From: Kineosporia succinea | GTDB taxonomy: Bacteria > Actinomycetota > Actinomycetes > Actinomycetales > Kineosporiaceae | Reading direction: 5' to 3' | Assembly: GCF_030811555.1 (NCBI RefSeq) | Contig: NZ_JAUSQZ010000001.1 | Location: 1,178,001-1,242,000, forward strand | Length of the DNA stretch: 64,000 nucleotides | In this document: piece by piece, positions 41,744-49,891 of the stretch | How positions within the stretch are numbered: position 1 is the first letter of the stretch | Layout: every line of letters starts with the position of its first letter | The notes under the pieces: generated by a model | Databases searched by the model: none | What the model was told of the DNA's origin: nothing | What the model saw: only the letters and a program-made list of their open reading frames with translations | Made by a program: the position numbers and the translations under genes

Positions 41744-42853
41744 TTAGGCGTTCTGCTCGGTCGACTTGCGCCAGCGGATGCCCGACTCCAGGAACTCGTC
41801 GATGGCCCCGTCGAACACGGCTGAGGGGTTGCCCGACTCGTACTCGGTGCGCAGGTCCTTGACCATCTGGTAGGGGTGCAGCACGTAGGAGCGCATCTGA
41901 TTGCCCCAGCTCGAGCCGCCGTCGCCCTTCAGCCCGTCGAGCTCGGCCTGGCGGTCCTGCCGGGCCTTCTCGAGCAGCTTGGCCTGCAGCACGCGCATGG
42001 CCGACGCCTTGTTCTGGAGCTGCGACTTCTCGTTCTGGCAGGTGACGACGATGCCGGTGGGAAGGTGCGTGAGGCGGACCGCGGAGTCGGTGGTGTTGAC
42101 CGACTGACCACCCGGACCCGAGGACCGGTAGACGTCGACCCGGACGTCGTTCTCCGGGACCTCGATGTGGTCAGTTTCTGCCACGACCGGCAGGACCTCG
42201 ACGCCGGCGAAGGACGTCTGGCGGCGCCCCTGGTTGTCGAACGGGCTGATGCGCACCAGACGGTGGGTGCCCTGCTCGACCGAGAGCGTGCCGTAGGCGT
42301 ACGGCGCGTCCACCCGGAACGTCGCCGACTTCAGGCCGGCCTCCTCGGCGTACGAGGTGTCGTAGACCTCGGTCTTGTACTGGTGACGCTCGGCCCAGCG
42401 CAGGTACATCCGCAGAAGCATCTCGGCGAAGTCGGCCGCGTCGACGCCACCGGCCTCGGAGCGGATCGTGACCACGGCCTCGCGTGAGTCGTACTCGCCG
42501 GAGAGAAGGGTGCGGACCTCGAGCTCACCGAGGGCCTTGCGGGTGGCGGCCAGCTCGGTCTCGGCCTCGACCAGGGTGTCGGCGTCGTCGGCCTCCTGGG
42601 CGAGCTCGACGAGGACCTCGAGGTCATCGACGCGGGCGCTCATCTTCTCGAGGCGCTCGAGCTCGGACTGGGCGTGGGAGAGCTTCGAGGTGACGCCCTG
42701 GGCCTTGTCCGGGTCGTCCCACAGGTCGGGGGCCGCGGCCTGTTCGGACAGGTCGGCGATCTGGGAGCGCAGCTGGTCCAGGTCGCTCACCTTGAGGATG
42801 GATTCCAGGGTGGTGCGCAGAGCGCGGATCTCACTAGGGAAGTCGGTGGCCAC
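41744..42853 (-). CDS. prfB: Peptide chain release factor 2
   Basis: This 369-residue class I release factor has the RF2 anticodon-like tripeptide SPF in [12 protein letters not shown] (near residue 205) and the catalytic GGQ in [10 protein letters not shown] (near 245). It terminates at UGA and UAA. The start is GTG 42853 ([13 protein letters not shown]), matching family length. The upstream frame to 43000 is non-conserved. The coding frame is continuous, so the programmed frameshift of E. coli prfB is absent. It is the first gene of the ftsEX-smpB-ssrA block. Confidence 0.95.
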   Translation of the reverse strand: MATDFPSEIRALRTTLESILKVSDLDQLRSQIADLSEQAAAPDLWDDPDKAQGVTSKLSHAQSELERLEKMSARVDDLEVLVELAQEADDADTLVEAETELAATRKALGELEVRTLLSGEYDSREAVVTIRSEAGGVDAADFAEMLLRMYLRWAERHQYKTEVYDTSYAEEAGLKSATFRVDAPYAYGTLSVEQGTHRLVRISPFDNQGRRQTSFAGVEVLPVVAETDHIEVPENDVRVDVYRSSGPGGQSVNTTDSAVRLTHLPTGIVVTCQNEKSQLQNKASAMRVLQAKLLEKARQDRQAELDGLKGDGGSSWGNQMRSYVLHPYQMVKDLRTEYESGNPSAVFDGAIDEFLESGIRWRKSTEQNA

Positions 42854-43471
42854 GTTGATCGAGGTTACGCGCTGTCGGCCCCAAACAGAGAGTCGGCGCT
42901 GCGATCGGGGCCGGTGGACGGGCCTTCCGGGGACGAACGGCCCCTGGCGCAATCCGTGCGTTACCTGGCGGTGACAGTGCACTGTTGTTGCAGGCGTCAC
43001 ATATTTTACCCATTGGGATCGTAATGCCCGATTTACAGTGAATCAGGGCGCTGAACCTGGATGTGGCTCCTGACCTGCGATTCTTCGCAGTGGGCGGGGC
43101 TCTTCACCGTGGTGCGGCGTTACCGCGGGCTCCCGGCCGCGCGTCCTGAACTGAATCCGGACGCGCGGCTGGGCTCCAACTCCCACAGGGGCTCCCATTC
43201 CCCGATCCCCGGCTCGCTCTCACACTCCCCGGTTCACGGGAGAAGCGTGCACCCGTCCGGCGGGTCCCGCATCTTGAAGCAGTGGGGGACGGTTGACCTG
43301 GGTTTTCGGGGCGCGGGCATGGCCGTTGGGACGCGGGTCCGGGCGTTTCAGTGCCTGACTACGTGGGTGCCGGCGCTTGGGGACGCGGGTCTGGGCTCTT
43401 GAGGACGCCGGCCCGGGGCATGTGGAGACGCGGGCCCGGACCTTTGGAACGTGGGTCCGATCAACAAGCGG
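42854..43471. other. 618-bp intergenic region with degenerate GACGCGGGTCC repeats
   Basis: No gene is supported here. The right half (about 43320-43465) contains five diverged copies of a GGGACGCGGGTCCGGGC-like element spaced roughly 25-50 bases apart (TGGAGACGCGGGCCCGGAC, TTGGAACGTGGGTCCG and others). The left part carries the prfB upstream region with no clear promoter. An open plus-strand frame exists, but its codon pattern is just repeat-driven. Confidence 0.5.
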
Positions 43472-43714
43472 TCAGAGGCCGAGCGCGTCGAGGTCGCCGG
43501 GTTCGGCACCCCGGCAGAGGTCGGCGAAGGTGACCTGGAGGGCGCGGCAGATCATCGGGATCTCCTGCACCAGGATGCGTCGATTGCCCTTCTCGGCGTC
43601 GCGAGCCTGGCTCAACGACCAGCCGACGAGCTTGCCGAACTCCTCCTGGGTCAGCCCGAGACGTGAACGCTCACCGCGGATGTTCCGCGCCACGATCCGC
43701 CCCAGGTCCGCCAC
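43472..43714 (-). CDS. XRE-type helix-turn-helix protein
   Basis: This short 80-residue DNA-binding protein has the Cro/CI-type helix-turn-helix NIRGERSRLGLTQEEFGKLV, then WSLSQARDAEKGNRRI, VQEIPMICRALQVTFADLC. GTG 43714 (ADLGRIVARN) is proposed; an ATG at 43783 would add 23 residues. It is isolated between two repeat-rich gaps. Its targets are unknown, and there is no adjacent toxin-like gene. Confidence 0.7.
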   Translation of the reverse strand: MADLGRIVARNIRGERSRLGLTQEEFGKLVGWSLSQARDAEKGNRRILVQEIPMICRALQVTFADLCRGAEPGDLDALGL

Positions 43715-44574
43715 GAGCCCGACCGTAGGCGGCCATCCCAACGAGGGAGTAGCAGAAAGCGGCTTGATTCCGGGATTCCCCAAACGGTACGGTGAATAAG
43801 CAAGCAGGCCCGGGAAATGGCAAAGTCGTTTTAGGCCGTCCGGGTGTAGTTCACCGCCTTCCCGAACCGGCTCCGGCTCGCCAGTTGACCTCCCTCCGTC
43901 CTGGCGGGTCGGGGCCTACCACCGCTCCCGCAGGCTGGACTGTGGTGCTGCCGCGCGCTCCCGCTTCGCTTCCTGTCCCCCTCTTCCTGTCCCCCTCTTC
44001 CTGTCCCCCTCTTCCTGTCCCCCTCTTCCTGTCCCCCTCTTCCTGTCCCCCTCTTCCTGTCCCCCTCTTCCTGTCCCCCTCTTCCTGTCCCCCTCTTCCT
44101 GTCCCCCTCTTCCTGTCCTCCACTTCCTGTCCTCCACTTCCTGTCCTCCACTTCCTGTCCTCCACTTCCTGTCCTCCACTTCCTGCCCTCCACTTCCTGC
44201 CCTCCACTTCCTGCCCCCCTCCTCCCGTCCTCCCCTCCTCGCCCCTCTCCTCGTCCTCCGCTCCCCATCTCTCGCGTCCTTCACCTGCCCAGCCCCCCTC
44301 TTCCCCCTTCCCCTCCCCTCTTTCCATCGCCCCTCTACCCCTCCTCCTCTTTCCATCACCCCTCTATCCCTCTTCACATCCCCCCTTGTTCACATCCCCC
44401 TTCTTCCCATTCCTCCTATCCCTCCCATCCCTTTTCCTCCCATCCCTTTTCCTCCCATCCCTTTTCCTCCCATCCCTCCTGTCCTTTCTCGCCCCTCCCG
44501 TCCCTCAGCCCCTGTCCCGTTGTCCCGTGGCCCCCGTTGCCCCCGTTGCCCCGTTGTCTCGTATGAGGAGTGCC
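43715..44574. other. Gene-poor gap dominated by a polypyrimidine tract
   Basis: This 860-bp stretch holds the 14-mer array at 43970-44221 and a further C/T-rich stretch to about 44510, almost free of purines on the plus strand. The first 255 bases have no recognisable gene. Long open frames seen here on both strands result from the lack of stop codons in the repeat, not from coding. Confidence 0.7.
43970..44221. repeat. Eighteen tandem copies of a 14-bp polypyrimidine repeat
   Basis: Ten perfect TTCCTGTCCCCCTC units (43970-44109) are followed by five TTCCTGTCCTCCAC (44110-44179), two TTCCTGCCCTCCAC (44180-44207) and one TTCCTGCCCCCCTC (44208-44221). The 14-bp period is not a multiple of three, and subfamilies are contiguous, as expected from stepwise expansion. 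Each unit has a single G on the plus strand. The C/T tract continues in irregular form to about 44510. Confidence 0.97.
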
Positions 44575-44856
44575 GTGCAGGTAGAGGAATTTGCGCAGAC
44601 TGTCCAAGCCCACCTTCGGAACCGGGGAATCGTCGTGCACCTGGTCACCGGCGTATCCGGGCTGGCCGGGCGGGCCTTCGGCATCGTCGTGTTCCTCGAG
44701 GAGGCGCTGCAACAGCACGAGCCGGCTCAGGCCTGCGCCCTGGGGATGCCCGGCGTGGTGGAGGTGTCCTTCTCCTCGTTCAGCCGGGCGATCATGTATG
44801 TGGTGGCGGAAACGACCCGCTTCGAGCCCACTGCCTACTACCGTCAGGCGGCCTGA
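44575..44856 (+). CDS. Small hypothetical protein
   Basis: This 93-residue protein (VQVEEFAQTVQAHLRNRG, LAGRAFGIVVFLEEALQQ, RFEPTAYYRQAA) has alpha/beta-like character without membrane helices. The GTG at 44575 is preferred because GAGGAG ends four bases upstream. An ATG at 44563 would put that site inside the gene. It follows the polypyrimidine tract, which would form its leader. It is convergent with the Tad cluster and ends three bases from the TadG-like stop. No family is recognised. Confidence 0.55.
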   Translation: MQVEEFAQTVQAHLRNRGIVVHLVTGVSGLAGRAFGIVVFLEEALQQHEPAQACALGMPGVVEVSFSSFSRAIMYVVAETTRFEPTAYYRQAA

Positions 44857-44859
44857 CCC

Positions 44860-45339
44860 TCAGGGCACGCCCTCTCGTGCCGTCGCGCGACTTGTCGCGG
44901 TAAGGCGGACTCCCTCGGCCCAGCGGCGTACCACCAAGCCGATCAGGGGGATTCGGCCACGGCCGGTCAGGGTGACCTCAGCCGTCGTCCCGTTCACGGC
45001 ACCTGTCGGAGCCGAGATCGAGACATCCAGTTCTTCTGCGCTCTCGGGTTTTTCGCCCAGGTACCGCCGCACGCTCTCATGCACGCTCCGGTCGGACAAC
45101 GCCACCGGCCGCTCCCCCGCCCCGTCCTCGTAGAACGCCCCTTCATCGAGTGCATCGGCGGCGTCGAGGGTGGCAGCGTCGGTAAGGGCGTGCAGTTCCT
45201 GACGTTGTAGGTGCAGGGCGGTGATGTCGACCGTCACGATGACCAGGAGCAGGGCCACCACCACGAACCCGGTGATCAGAGGCATGATTTGGCCGGCATC
45301 ACGGACGGCCGGGGTCGGCAGCCGTGCTTCACGGTGCAC
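44860..45339 (-). CDS. TadG-like pilus assembly protein
   Basis: This 159-residue protein has the TadG-like N-terminal pattern DAGQIMPLITGFVVVALLLV, a single membrane helix, then RQELHALTDAATLDAADAL. These are hallmarks of Tad pilus minor components with a von Willebrand-less short form. The start is uncertain (GTG 45339 or TTG 45351); either way it overlaps the end of the preceding TadE-like gene. It is the last gene of the Tad operon. Confidence 0.75.
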   Translation of the reverse strand: MHREARLPTPAVRDAGQIMPLITGFVVVALLLVIVTVDITALHLQRQELHALTDAATLDAADALDEGAFYEDGAGERPVALSDRSVHESVRRYLGEKPESAEELDVSISAPTGAVNGTTAEVTLTGRGRIPLIGLVVRRWAEGVRLTATSRATAREGVP

Positions 45340-45763
45340 GGAACCGGTCAACCGTCTCGACCTGACTCGCCGTCACCACGACATGCGCACGCAGGGTTTC
45401 GGCCAGACCGGCCGGGAGCCAGGGGAAGTCCGCAGTGACGCGGACCTCCGCCCTCACACGTTCTCCCGGGGTCAGGCACAATGCTCGCGAGCACACGATC
45501 TGCAGCTCTCCCTCCTCTGATCCGAATCCTTGATCCTGGAGGGCCAGTTCGGCAGATGCAGCTGCCCGCACCTGCCCCTCGCCCGAATTCGCGGCCGTGA
45601 CGTACGAGCGCGTCGCCTCTCTCGCCGCACCGTTCGCGGCGAACGTGGCGGCCTGTACCCGGCCGAGAATGAGCACGAGGTAGGCCACCGGCAGCAGGAG
45701 AAGCATTCCTAGCGTGATGAACTCGATGACGGCCGAGCCTTGTTCGTCGCGTGTGTCAGTCAT
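45329..45763 (-). CDS. TadE-like pseudopilin
   Basis: This 144-residue protein has the TadE motif DEQGSAVIEFITLGMLLLLP, a prepilin-like N-terminus in which a Glu follows the processing region, then a membrane helix and an extracellular part with a Cys pair (IVCSRALCL). It follows the first TadE-like gene by 54 bases and overlaps the TadG-like gene. TadE-type pseudopilins help assemble Flp pili at the membrane. Confidence 0.8.
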   Translation of the reverse strand: MTDTRDEQGSAVIEFITLGMLLLLPVAYLVLILGRVQAATFAANGAAREATRSYVTAANSGEGQVRAAASAELALQDQGFGSEEGELQIVCSRALCLTPGERVRAEVRVTADFPWLPAGLAETLRAHVVVTASQVETVDRFRAP

Positions 45764-45817
45764 TGCGCATCGCCCGGCTCTCCCGTTGTCGGTCTTTGTG
45801 GACCATGCCTGCCCTCC

Positions 45818-46201
45818 CTACTCGGATTCGGCCAGGGCGTGCCCCGTCACATCCACACTCCGCCCTACCCCGATCAGCCCCACCACCGGAAGCGGCGCCC
45901 GCACCCTCACCTCCACGGTCGCCACCCCTCCGACCTCGACCAACCGCGCCTCTACATCCCGTGCGTACCCCGGCGACAGTTGCTCAGAGATCAGACCGCG
46001 GGCTCGTGACGCTCCCGCTGCCGGATCCTCATCGGACAGCGCCCCGAATCGCGCCCCCTGTGCCGCACAGTCGATGAGCACGTTCCTGACGTAGACGGTC
46101 AGCGCCAACTGCACCAGCGCGAGGAACACGAACACGAGAAACGATCCGACCAGCACGAAATCAACGACGGCGGAGCCGGACTCGTCACGCATCCGACGCA
46201 T
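45818..46201 (-). CDS. TadE-like pseudopilin
   Basis: This 127-residue protein carries ESGSAVVDFVLVGSFLVFVFLALVQ (broken here for reference as a helix over residues 6-30). That is the TadE-type N-terminal segment, with Asp in place of the usual Glu at position 5 of the mature-type sequence. A short extracellular domain follows. The start is ATG 46201 or 46192. It is 34 bases after the Flp-like gene on the same strand. Its role is inferred from cluster context. Confidence 0.75.
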   Translation of the reverse strand: MRRMRDESGSAVVDFVLVGSFLVFVFLALVQLALTVYVRNVLIDCAAQGARFGALSDEDPAAGASRARGLISEQLSPGYARDVEARLVEVGGVATVEVRVRAPLPVVGLIGVGRSVDVTGHALAESE

Positions 46202-46235
46202 TCCACAGGGCCCGGACCAGGACCGTCGCGTCACT

Positions 46236-46421
46236 TCAGGGGCCACCGACGACGTTGTCCACGGAGTCGTTGAAAACCTGCACGAGCCGCTGACCCGCCG
46301 CACCCCACAGCGCGACGACCAGTCCGGCCGTCATGAGAGTGACCAGCACCCAGCCCGGCACATCACCGCGATCGTCATCGGCACGTGGCCAGCGCGTGCG
46401 GATCAGATGCAGACGGGTCAC
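46236..46421 (-). CDS. Small Flp-pilin-like membrane protein
   Basis: This 61-residue product (GTG start) has a charged N-terminus (HLIRTRWPRADDDRGDVPG), one hydrophobic helix (VLVTLMTAGLVVALWGA) and a short tail (LVQVFNDSVDNVVGG). Its size and position, between tadC and the TadE genes, fit the Flp-like major pilin or the DUF4244-type protein seen in actinobacterial Tad loci. A prepilin cleavage site could be G-V near residue 22. It is too short for a firm assignment. Confidence 0.65.
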   Translation of the reverse strand: MTRLHLIRTRWPRADDDRGDVPGWVLVTLMTAGLVVALWGAAGQRLVQVFNDSVDNVVGGP

Positions 46422-46680
46422 GCTCCAGGCAGCACAGTGGTGCGGCAGATTCCGGACCGCTCCGGGGCCCGCCTCCTCGCCATTCCACAGCCGGCCTGCT
46501 GGTCTCCCCTTATGCCTCCTCGTCACTGTGTTTGTCCCCGTCTGGTTCGCGGCCAGGACTGTCACCGGCCCTGGAGCCGCCCGCGCTTCCCGCGCCGGGT
46601 TTGTTGCACCGTGCAGACCGATCTTCACCTGTGGATCCCCCGTTTCCTTTGTCACCCGAGCACTTCTCGCCCAGGGTGGA

Positions 46681-47595
46681 TCAGACTGTGAGCTCCAGTA
46701 CCGCCAGACCGGGGTACAGAGCGAACAACACCGTGACCGGCAAGATCAGGAACACGACCGGCACCATGGCGCCAATTTCCCGCCGTCCGCCCGACTCCAT
46801 GAGACGGCGCCGGGTCAGCTCCCGGACGTCTTGCGCTTGTGCCCGCAGCACGTCGGCCAGGGGCGTCCCCCTCTCGACAGCGACGACAATTCCGTCCACG
46901 AAACGCGCGAGACTCGGTATCGACGTGCGGTCCGCCAGATCGTTCAGCGCCTCGCTCAGCGACCGCCCCGTGCGAGCATCGGCCAGAGTCCGGCGGATCT
47001 CAGCCGGTAGGTCGCCATTGCAGGTGCGCGCTACCCGGTCGAGCGCACCGAGCGGCCCCTCCCCGGCTCCGACGGCCAGGGCAAGAATCTCGGCCACGGC
47101 GGGAAACTCTGTCAGGATCCGCTGTTTCCGGCGACGCACTTGCCAGTCCAGCGCCTGGTCCCTCCCGAGCACACCGAGTAGCATGCCGATCACCACGAGA
47201 CCCACGAGCGACACCACGCTCAGACCGTTCCCGGTAGCCAGCAGCGCAGCGGCACCCGCCCCGGCACCGGTGCCCACCGCGCCCGCCAGGACCTGCTGGG
47301 CCCGGAACTGTTCGACCGACAGGCTCGTCCCCAGTTGCTGAAGACGTCTCTCTACCGACGCGTTGCCCCCACTGATCCGCGCTACGCCCCGCTGTGCCCG
47401 GTCCAGCGCGAGAACCGCCAGCTCGCCGAACGCCGTTCCCGAATGCCTCAATTCGACGATGGCCAGCGGCCCGCCCCGCAGGTAGGGAGCCAGACGCTGG
47501 TCGAGCGTCGGACGACGGCGCCACGGCACCCCCAGCAGCACCAACCACGCACCGAGGCCGACCGAGGCCCCGACCAGCGCTCCCAGCGCGGACAT
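46681..47595 (-). CDS. tadC: TadC-type inner-membrane pilus assembly protein
   Basis: This 304-residue type II secretion F-like protein has membrane helices near residues 5-25, 100-140 and at the C-terminus (VPVVFLILPVTVLFALYPGL). The GspF domain is recognisable by RRRKQRILTEFPAVAEILALAVGAG and SIPSLARFVDGIVVAVERGTPLADVL. It overlaps the tadB stop (ATGA). TadB and TadC form the membrane platform moved by TadA. A 259-bp gap follows before the Flp-like gene. Confidence 0.9.
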   Translation of the reverse strand: MSALGALVGASVGLGAWLVLLGVPWRRRPTLDQRLAPYLRGGPLAIVELRHSGTAFGELAVLALDRAQRGVARISGGNASVERRLQQLGTSLSVEQFRAQQVLAGAVGTGAGAGAAALLATGNGLSVVSLVGLVVIGMLLGVLGRDQALDWQVRRRKQRILTEFPAVAEILALAVGAGEGPLGALDRVARTCNGDLPAEIRRTLADARTGRSLSEALNDLADRTSIPSLARFVDGIVVAVERGTPLADVLRAQAQDVRELTRRRLMESGGRREIGAMVPVVFLILPVTVLFALYPGLAVLELTV

Positions 47596-48458
47596 CAGCG
47601 CAGCACCCGTCGTTCTTCCGGGATCCGGCCGATCACGGTCATCAGCCGGTAGGCCACCACGGAAACGGCCGCGCCGACGACGAGCACCAGCGTTCCGGTC
47701 GCGCTCTCGTAAGCCTGCACCGACTCGGGTTTTGTCGAGAGAAGCGCCAGCACCAGCCACGGAGCGGAGACTGCCAGCCGGGCCGCCGAGACGGTCCAGC
47801 TCTGCCTGGCCTCGAGCTCCGAACGCACCCGTGCGTCGTCACGCATGAATGTCGACAGGTTGCGCAGGAGCCGCCCCAGATCAGAACCGCCAACCTCCCG
47901 GGTGATGCGCAGCGCCTCACAGAGCCGGTCTCCGACCGGGTCGGCCAGCCGGGCTTTGAGTCCTTCCAGCGAGTCGGCGAAGCTACCGGTCAGGCGGTAA
48001 TCCCGAGCGAACGATCGAAATGGCGGACGAAGTGGTTCCGGCCCACGCTCCCCGAGGGCACCCAGCGCCTCAGGAAGGGAGAGCCCGGCCCGAACGCCCG
48101 AGGCAAGGTTGTCGACGACGTCGGGCCAGAGCTCGCGAAACCTCTGCCGACGACGGCGGGCCCGTCCACGTACCGCGGCCCAGGGCGCCCAACCAGCAAT
48201 CATCGCGAAGCAGGTGGCAACCGAGAGCACCCCGGTGACTGCCAGCACCGCGAGACCGGTTCCGATTCCGGCTACTGCGCACAGCGCCAGAAAGGCCGTG
48301 ACCGAGACCGACGACAGATCAGCCTCTTTGAGAAGCTCCCGCAGACGCCGGAACCCGAGGCCGACTTCTCCCGAGCGCTTTCGCGGTTCTGCCTGCCAGC
48401 AGGACCACCAGATCAGGAACAGCCCCACACCTGCGGTCATACCGAGCAGCGCGCCCAT
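47595..48458 (-). CDS. tadB: TadB-type inner-membrane pilus assembly protein
   Basis: This 287-residue GspF-like protein has N-terminal helices (GALLGMTAGVGLFLIWW) and the conserved middle RELWPDVVDNLASGVRAGLS and ITREVGGSDLGRLLRNLSTF. C-terminal helices follow. The ATG at 48458 is four bases after the tadA stop. It partners with TadC to form the pilus platform. In several bacteria this locus also serves competence or adhesion, but that cannot be read here. Confidence 0.9.
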   Translation of the reverse strand: MGALLGMTAGVGLFLIWWSCWQAEPRKRSGEVGLGFRRLRELLKEADLSSVSVTAFLALCAVAGIGTGLAVLAVTGVLSVATCFAMIAGWAPWAAVRGRARRRRQRFRELWPDVVDNLASGVRAGLSLPEALGALGERGPEPLRPPFRSFARDYRLTGSFADSLEGLKARLADPVGDRLCEALRITREVGGSDLGRLLRNLSTFMRDDARVRSELEARQSWTVSAARLAVSAPWLVLALLSTKPESVQAYESATGTLVLVVGAAVSVVAYRLMTVIGRIPEERRVLR

Positions 48459-48462
48459 GCGA

Positions 48463-49692
48463 TCACCTCCAGCCCCCACGCAGCACCCCGGCGAGGTCGA
48501 CGCCGGCACGGGTGTACCTGTCCTGATGGGGCGGGTACCCCTCAGCCCGCACCAGTCGATCGTCACGCCGGCCGAAGATCTCGGTCGTCTCGATGACGTC
48601 ACCCTCGACCCGGCCCGGAACTCCCACGATCTCGGTCACGCGACGTCGGCCGTCCAGGTCCAGACGAATCTGCACCACCAGGTCCACGGAGCTCGCCACC
48701 GTCGGCACGATGAAGCGCGCGCTGACGTTCTCACCGGCCAGCAGCGGGAGCGTGCACATCTTCATCACCGCCTCCCGCGCCGAATTGGCATGGACCGTGG
48801 CCATTCCGGGGAGTCCACTGTTCAGGGCGAGCAAGAGATCGAGGCTCTCGGCCTGGCGCACCTCACCGACCACGAGTCGGCTGGGCCGCATCCGCAGCGC
48901 CTCCTTCACGAGTCTCCGCAGGGGAATTTCTCCGGTTCCCTCGAGACTGGGCTGGCGGCACTGCATCGCCACCGCGTCTCTGAGTGGCACTTTGAGCTCG
49001 AACACCTCTTCGCAGGTGATGACCCGCTCGTGCGACGGCACGGCGCCGAGGAGACAGTTGAGGAGCGTGGTCTTACCGGCCTGGGTGCCCCCGCTGACCA
49101 GGATGTTCAGCCCCGCCAGAACCGAGGCGGCCAGGAACTCGGCGGCCTGTGGCGGCAGTGTTCCCAGGGCCACCAGATCATCGAGCCGGTTCGAGACCAC
49201 CGTGAACTTGCGGATGTTCACCGCATAGGAGTTCCGGGTGATGTCCGGTATCACCACATGCAGACGCGATCCGTCGGGCAGCATCGCATCGACGAACGGA
49301 CTGGCGAGGTCAACCCGGCGGCCGGAGTGTTTCAGCATGCGCTCGACAAGGTCGCGCACTTCCTGCTCGGTGAAGATCGTGGTGGTCAGTTCGCTAACAC
49401 CCGACCGTGCAACGAACACCCGGCCGGGATCGTTGACCCAGATCTCCTCGACCGACGGATCATCGAGATAGCGCTGCAGCGCACCGAATCCGGCAAATTC
49501 GTCGAGCACCCGCTTGACCGCCACCCCGGCATCGGCCAACGGAGGCAGCGCCCGGGTCAGTGAGCGCTCGTCGTAGGCCGCCACCATGGACTCGACCAGA
49601 CGCCGCAAGGTAGCCGAATCCCGGCTCGGGTCAATGCCTTCCCGCCGGATGTACTCACGGACCTCACCTGACACGATCGAGACAGCATCCAC
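48463..49692 (-). CDS. tadA: TadA/CpaF-type pilus ATPase
   Basis: This 409-residue secretion ATPase of the VirB11/CpaF type shows Walker A SGGTQAGKTTLLN (near 200), Walker B LVVGEVRQAESLDLLLALNSG (near 270) and the His-box MATVHANSAREAVMKM (near 295). It powers extension of Flp-type pili. The GTG start lies behind GGGGGAGGGG. It is the first gene of the Tad operon, divergent from the FHA-FtsK gene across 199 bases. Confidence 0.93.
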   Translation of the reverse strand: MDAVSIVSGEVREYIRREGIDPSRDSATLRRLVESMVAAYDERSLTRALPPLADAGVAVKRVLDEFAGFGALQRYLDDPSVEEIWVNDPGRVFVARSGVSELTTTIFTEQEVRDLVERMLKHSGRRVDLASPFVDAMLPDGSRLHVVIPDITRNSYAVNIRKFTVVSNRLDDLVALGTLPPQAAEFLAASVLAGLNILVSGGTQAGKTTLLNCLLGAVPSHERVITCEEVFELKVPLRDAVAMQCRQPSLEGTGEIPLRRLVKEALRMRPSRLVVGEVRQAESLDLLLALNSGLPGMATVHANSAREAVMKMCTLPLLAGENVSARFIVPTVASSVDLVVQIRLDLDGRRRVTEIVGVPGRVEGDVIETTEIFGRRDDRLVRAEGYPPHQDRYTRAGVDLAGVLRGGWR

Positions 49693-49796
49693 CGTCTCCC
49701 CTCCCCCGATTGCCTGGGCCGAATCTCCCCCGGCGCGACCGCGTCACACCGACCCATGAGCGGCAGCATACGAAACCCGTACAGACCTCGCGTGAG

Positions 49797-49855
49797 TTAT
49801 CCACAGTTTTAACGCAGAAGGCCGAATCGGGAAGTTCTGCAACAAGTTATCCACA
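49797..49855. promoter_or_regulatory. Two perfect DnaA boxes 50 bp apart
   Basis: TTATCCACA occurs at 49797-49805 and 49847-49855, both embedded in AGTTATCCACAG and in the same orientation, exactly 50 bp (about five helical turns) apart. They lie between the divergent tadA and FHA-FtsK genes. TTATCCACA is the high-affinity DnaA-box consensus. The pair could regulate either gene or titrate DnaA. Confidence 0.8.
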
Positions 49856-49891
49856 GGCGGTCAGGCACCTCCTGGCCAAGGACGCACAATC

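Noticed and set aside
41744-42853. Programmed frameshift in prfB as in E. coli.
   Set aside because: The coding frame is continuous from a GTG start and no CUUUGA-type slip site with an in-frame UGA is present.
43061-43402. 113-codon plus-strand frame upstream of prfB.
   Set aside because: No ribosome site or family match, and it overlaps degenerate repeats; likely non-coding.
43970-44221. Possible CRISPR array.
   Set aside because: Fourteen-base units abut directly with no spacers; it is a minisatellite.
43792-44856. Long plus-strand frame and three antisense frames across the C/T array, with SPSSCPPLPVPLFL-type repeats.
   Set aside because: Openness is a by-product of the lack of stop codons in a polypyrimidine tract; only the last part (from 44575) has coding character.
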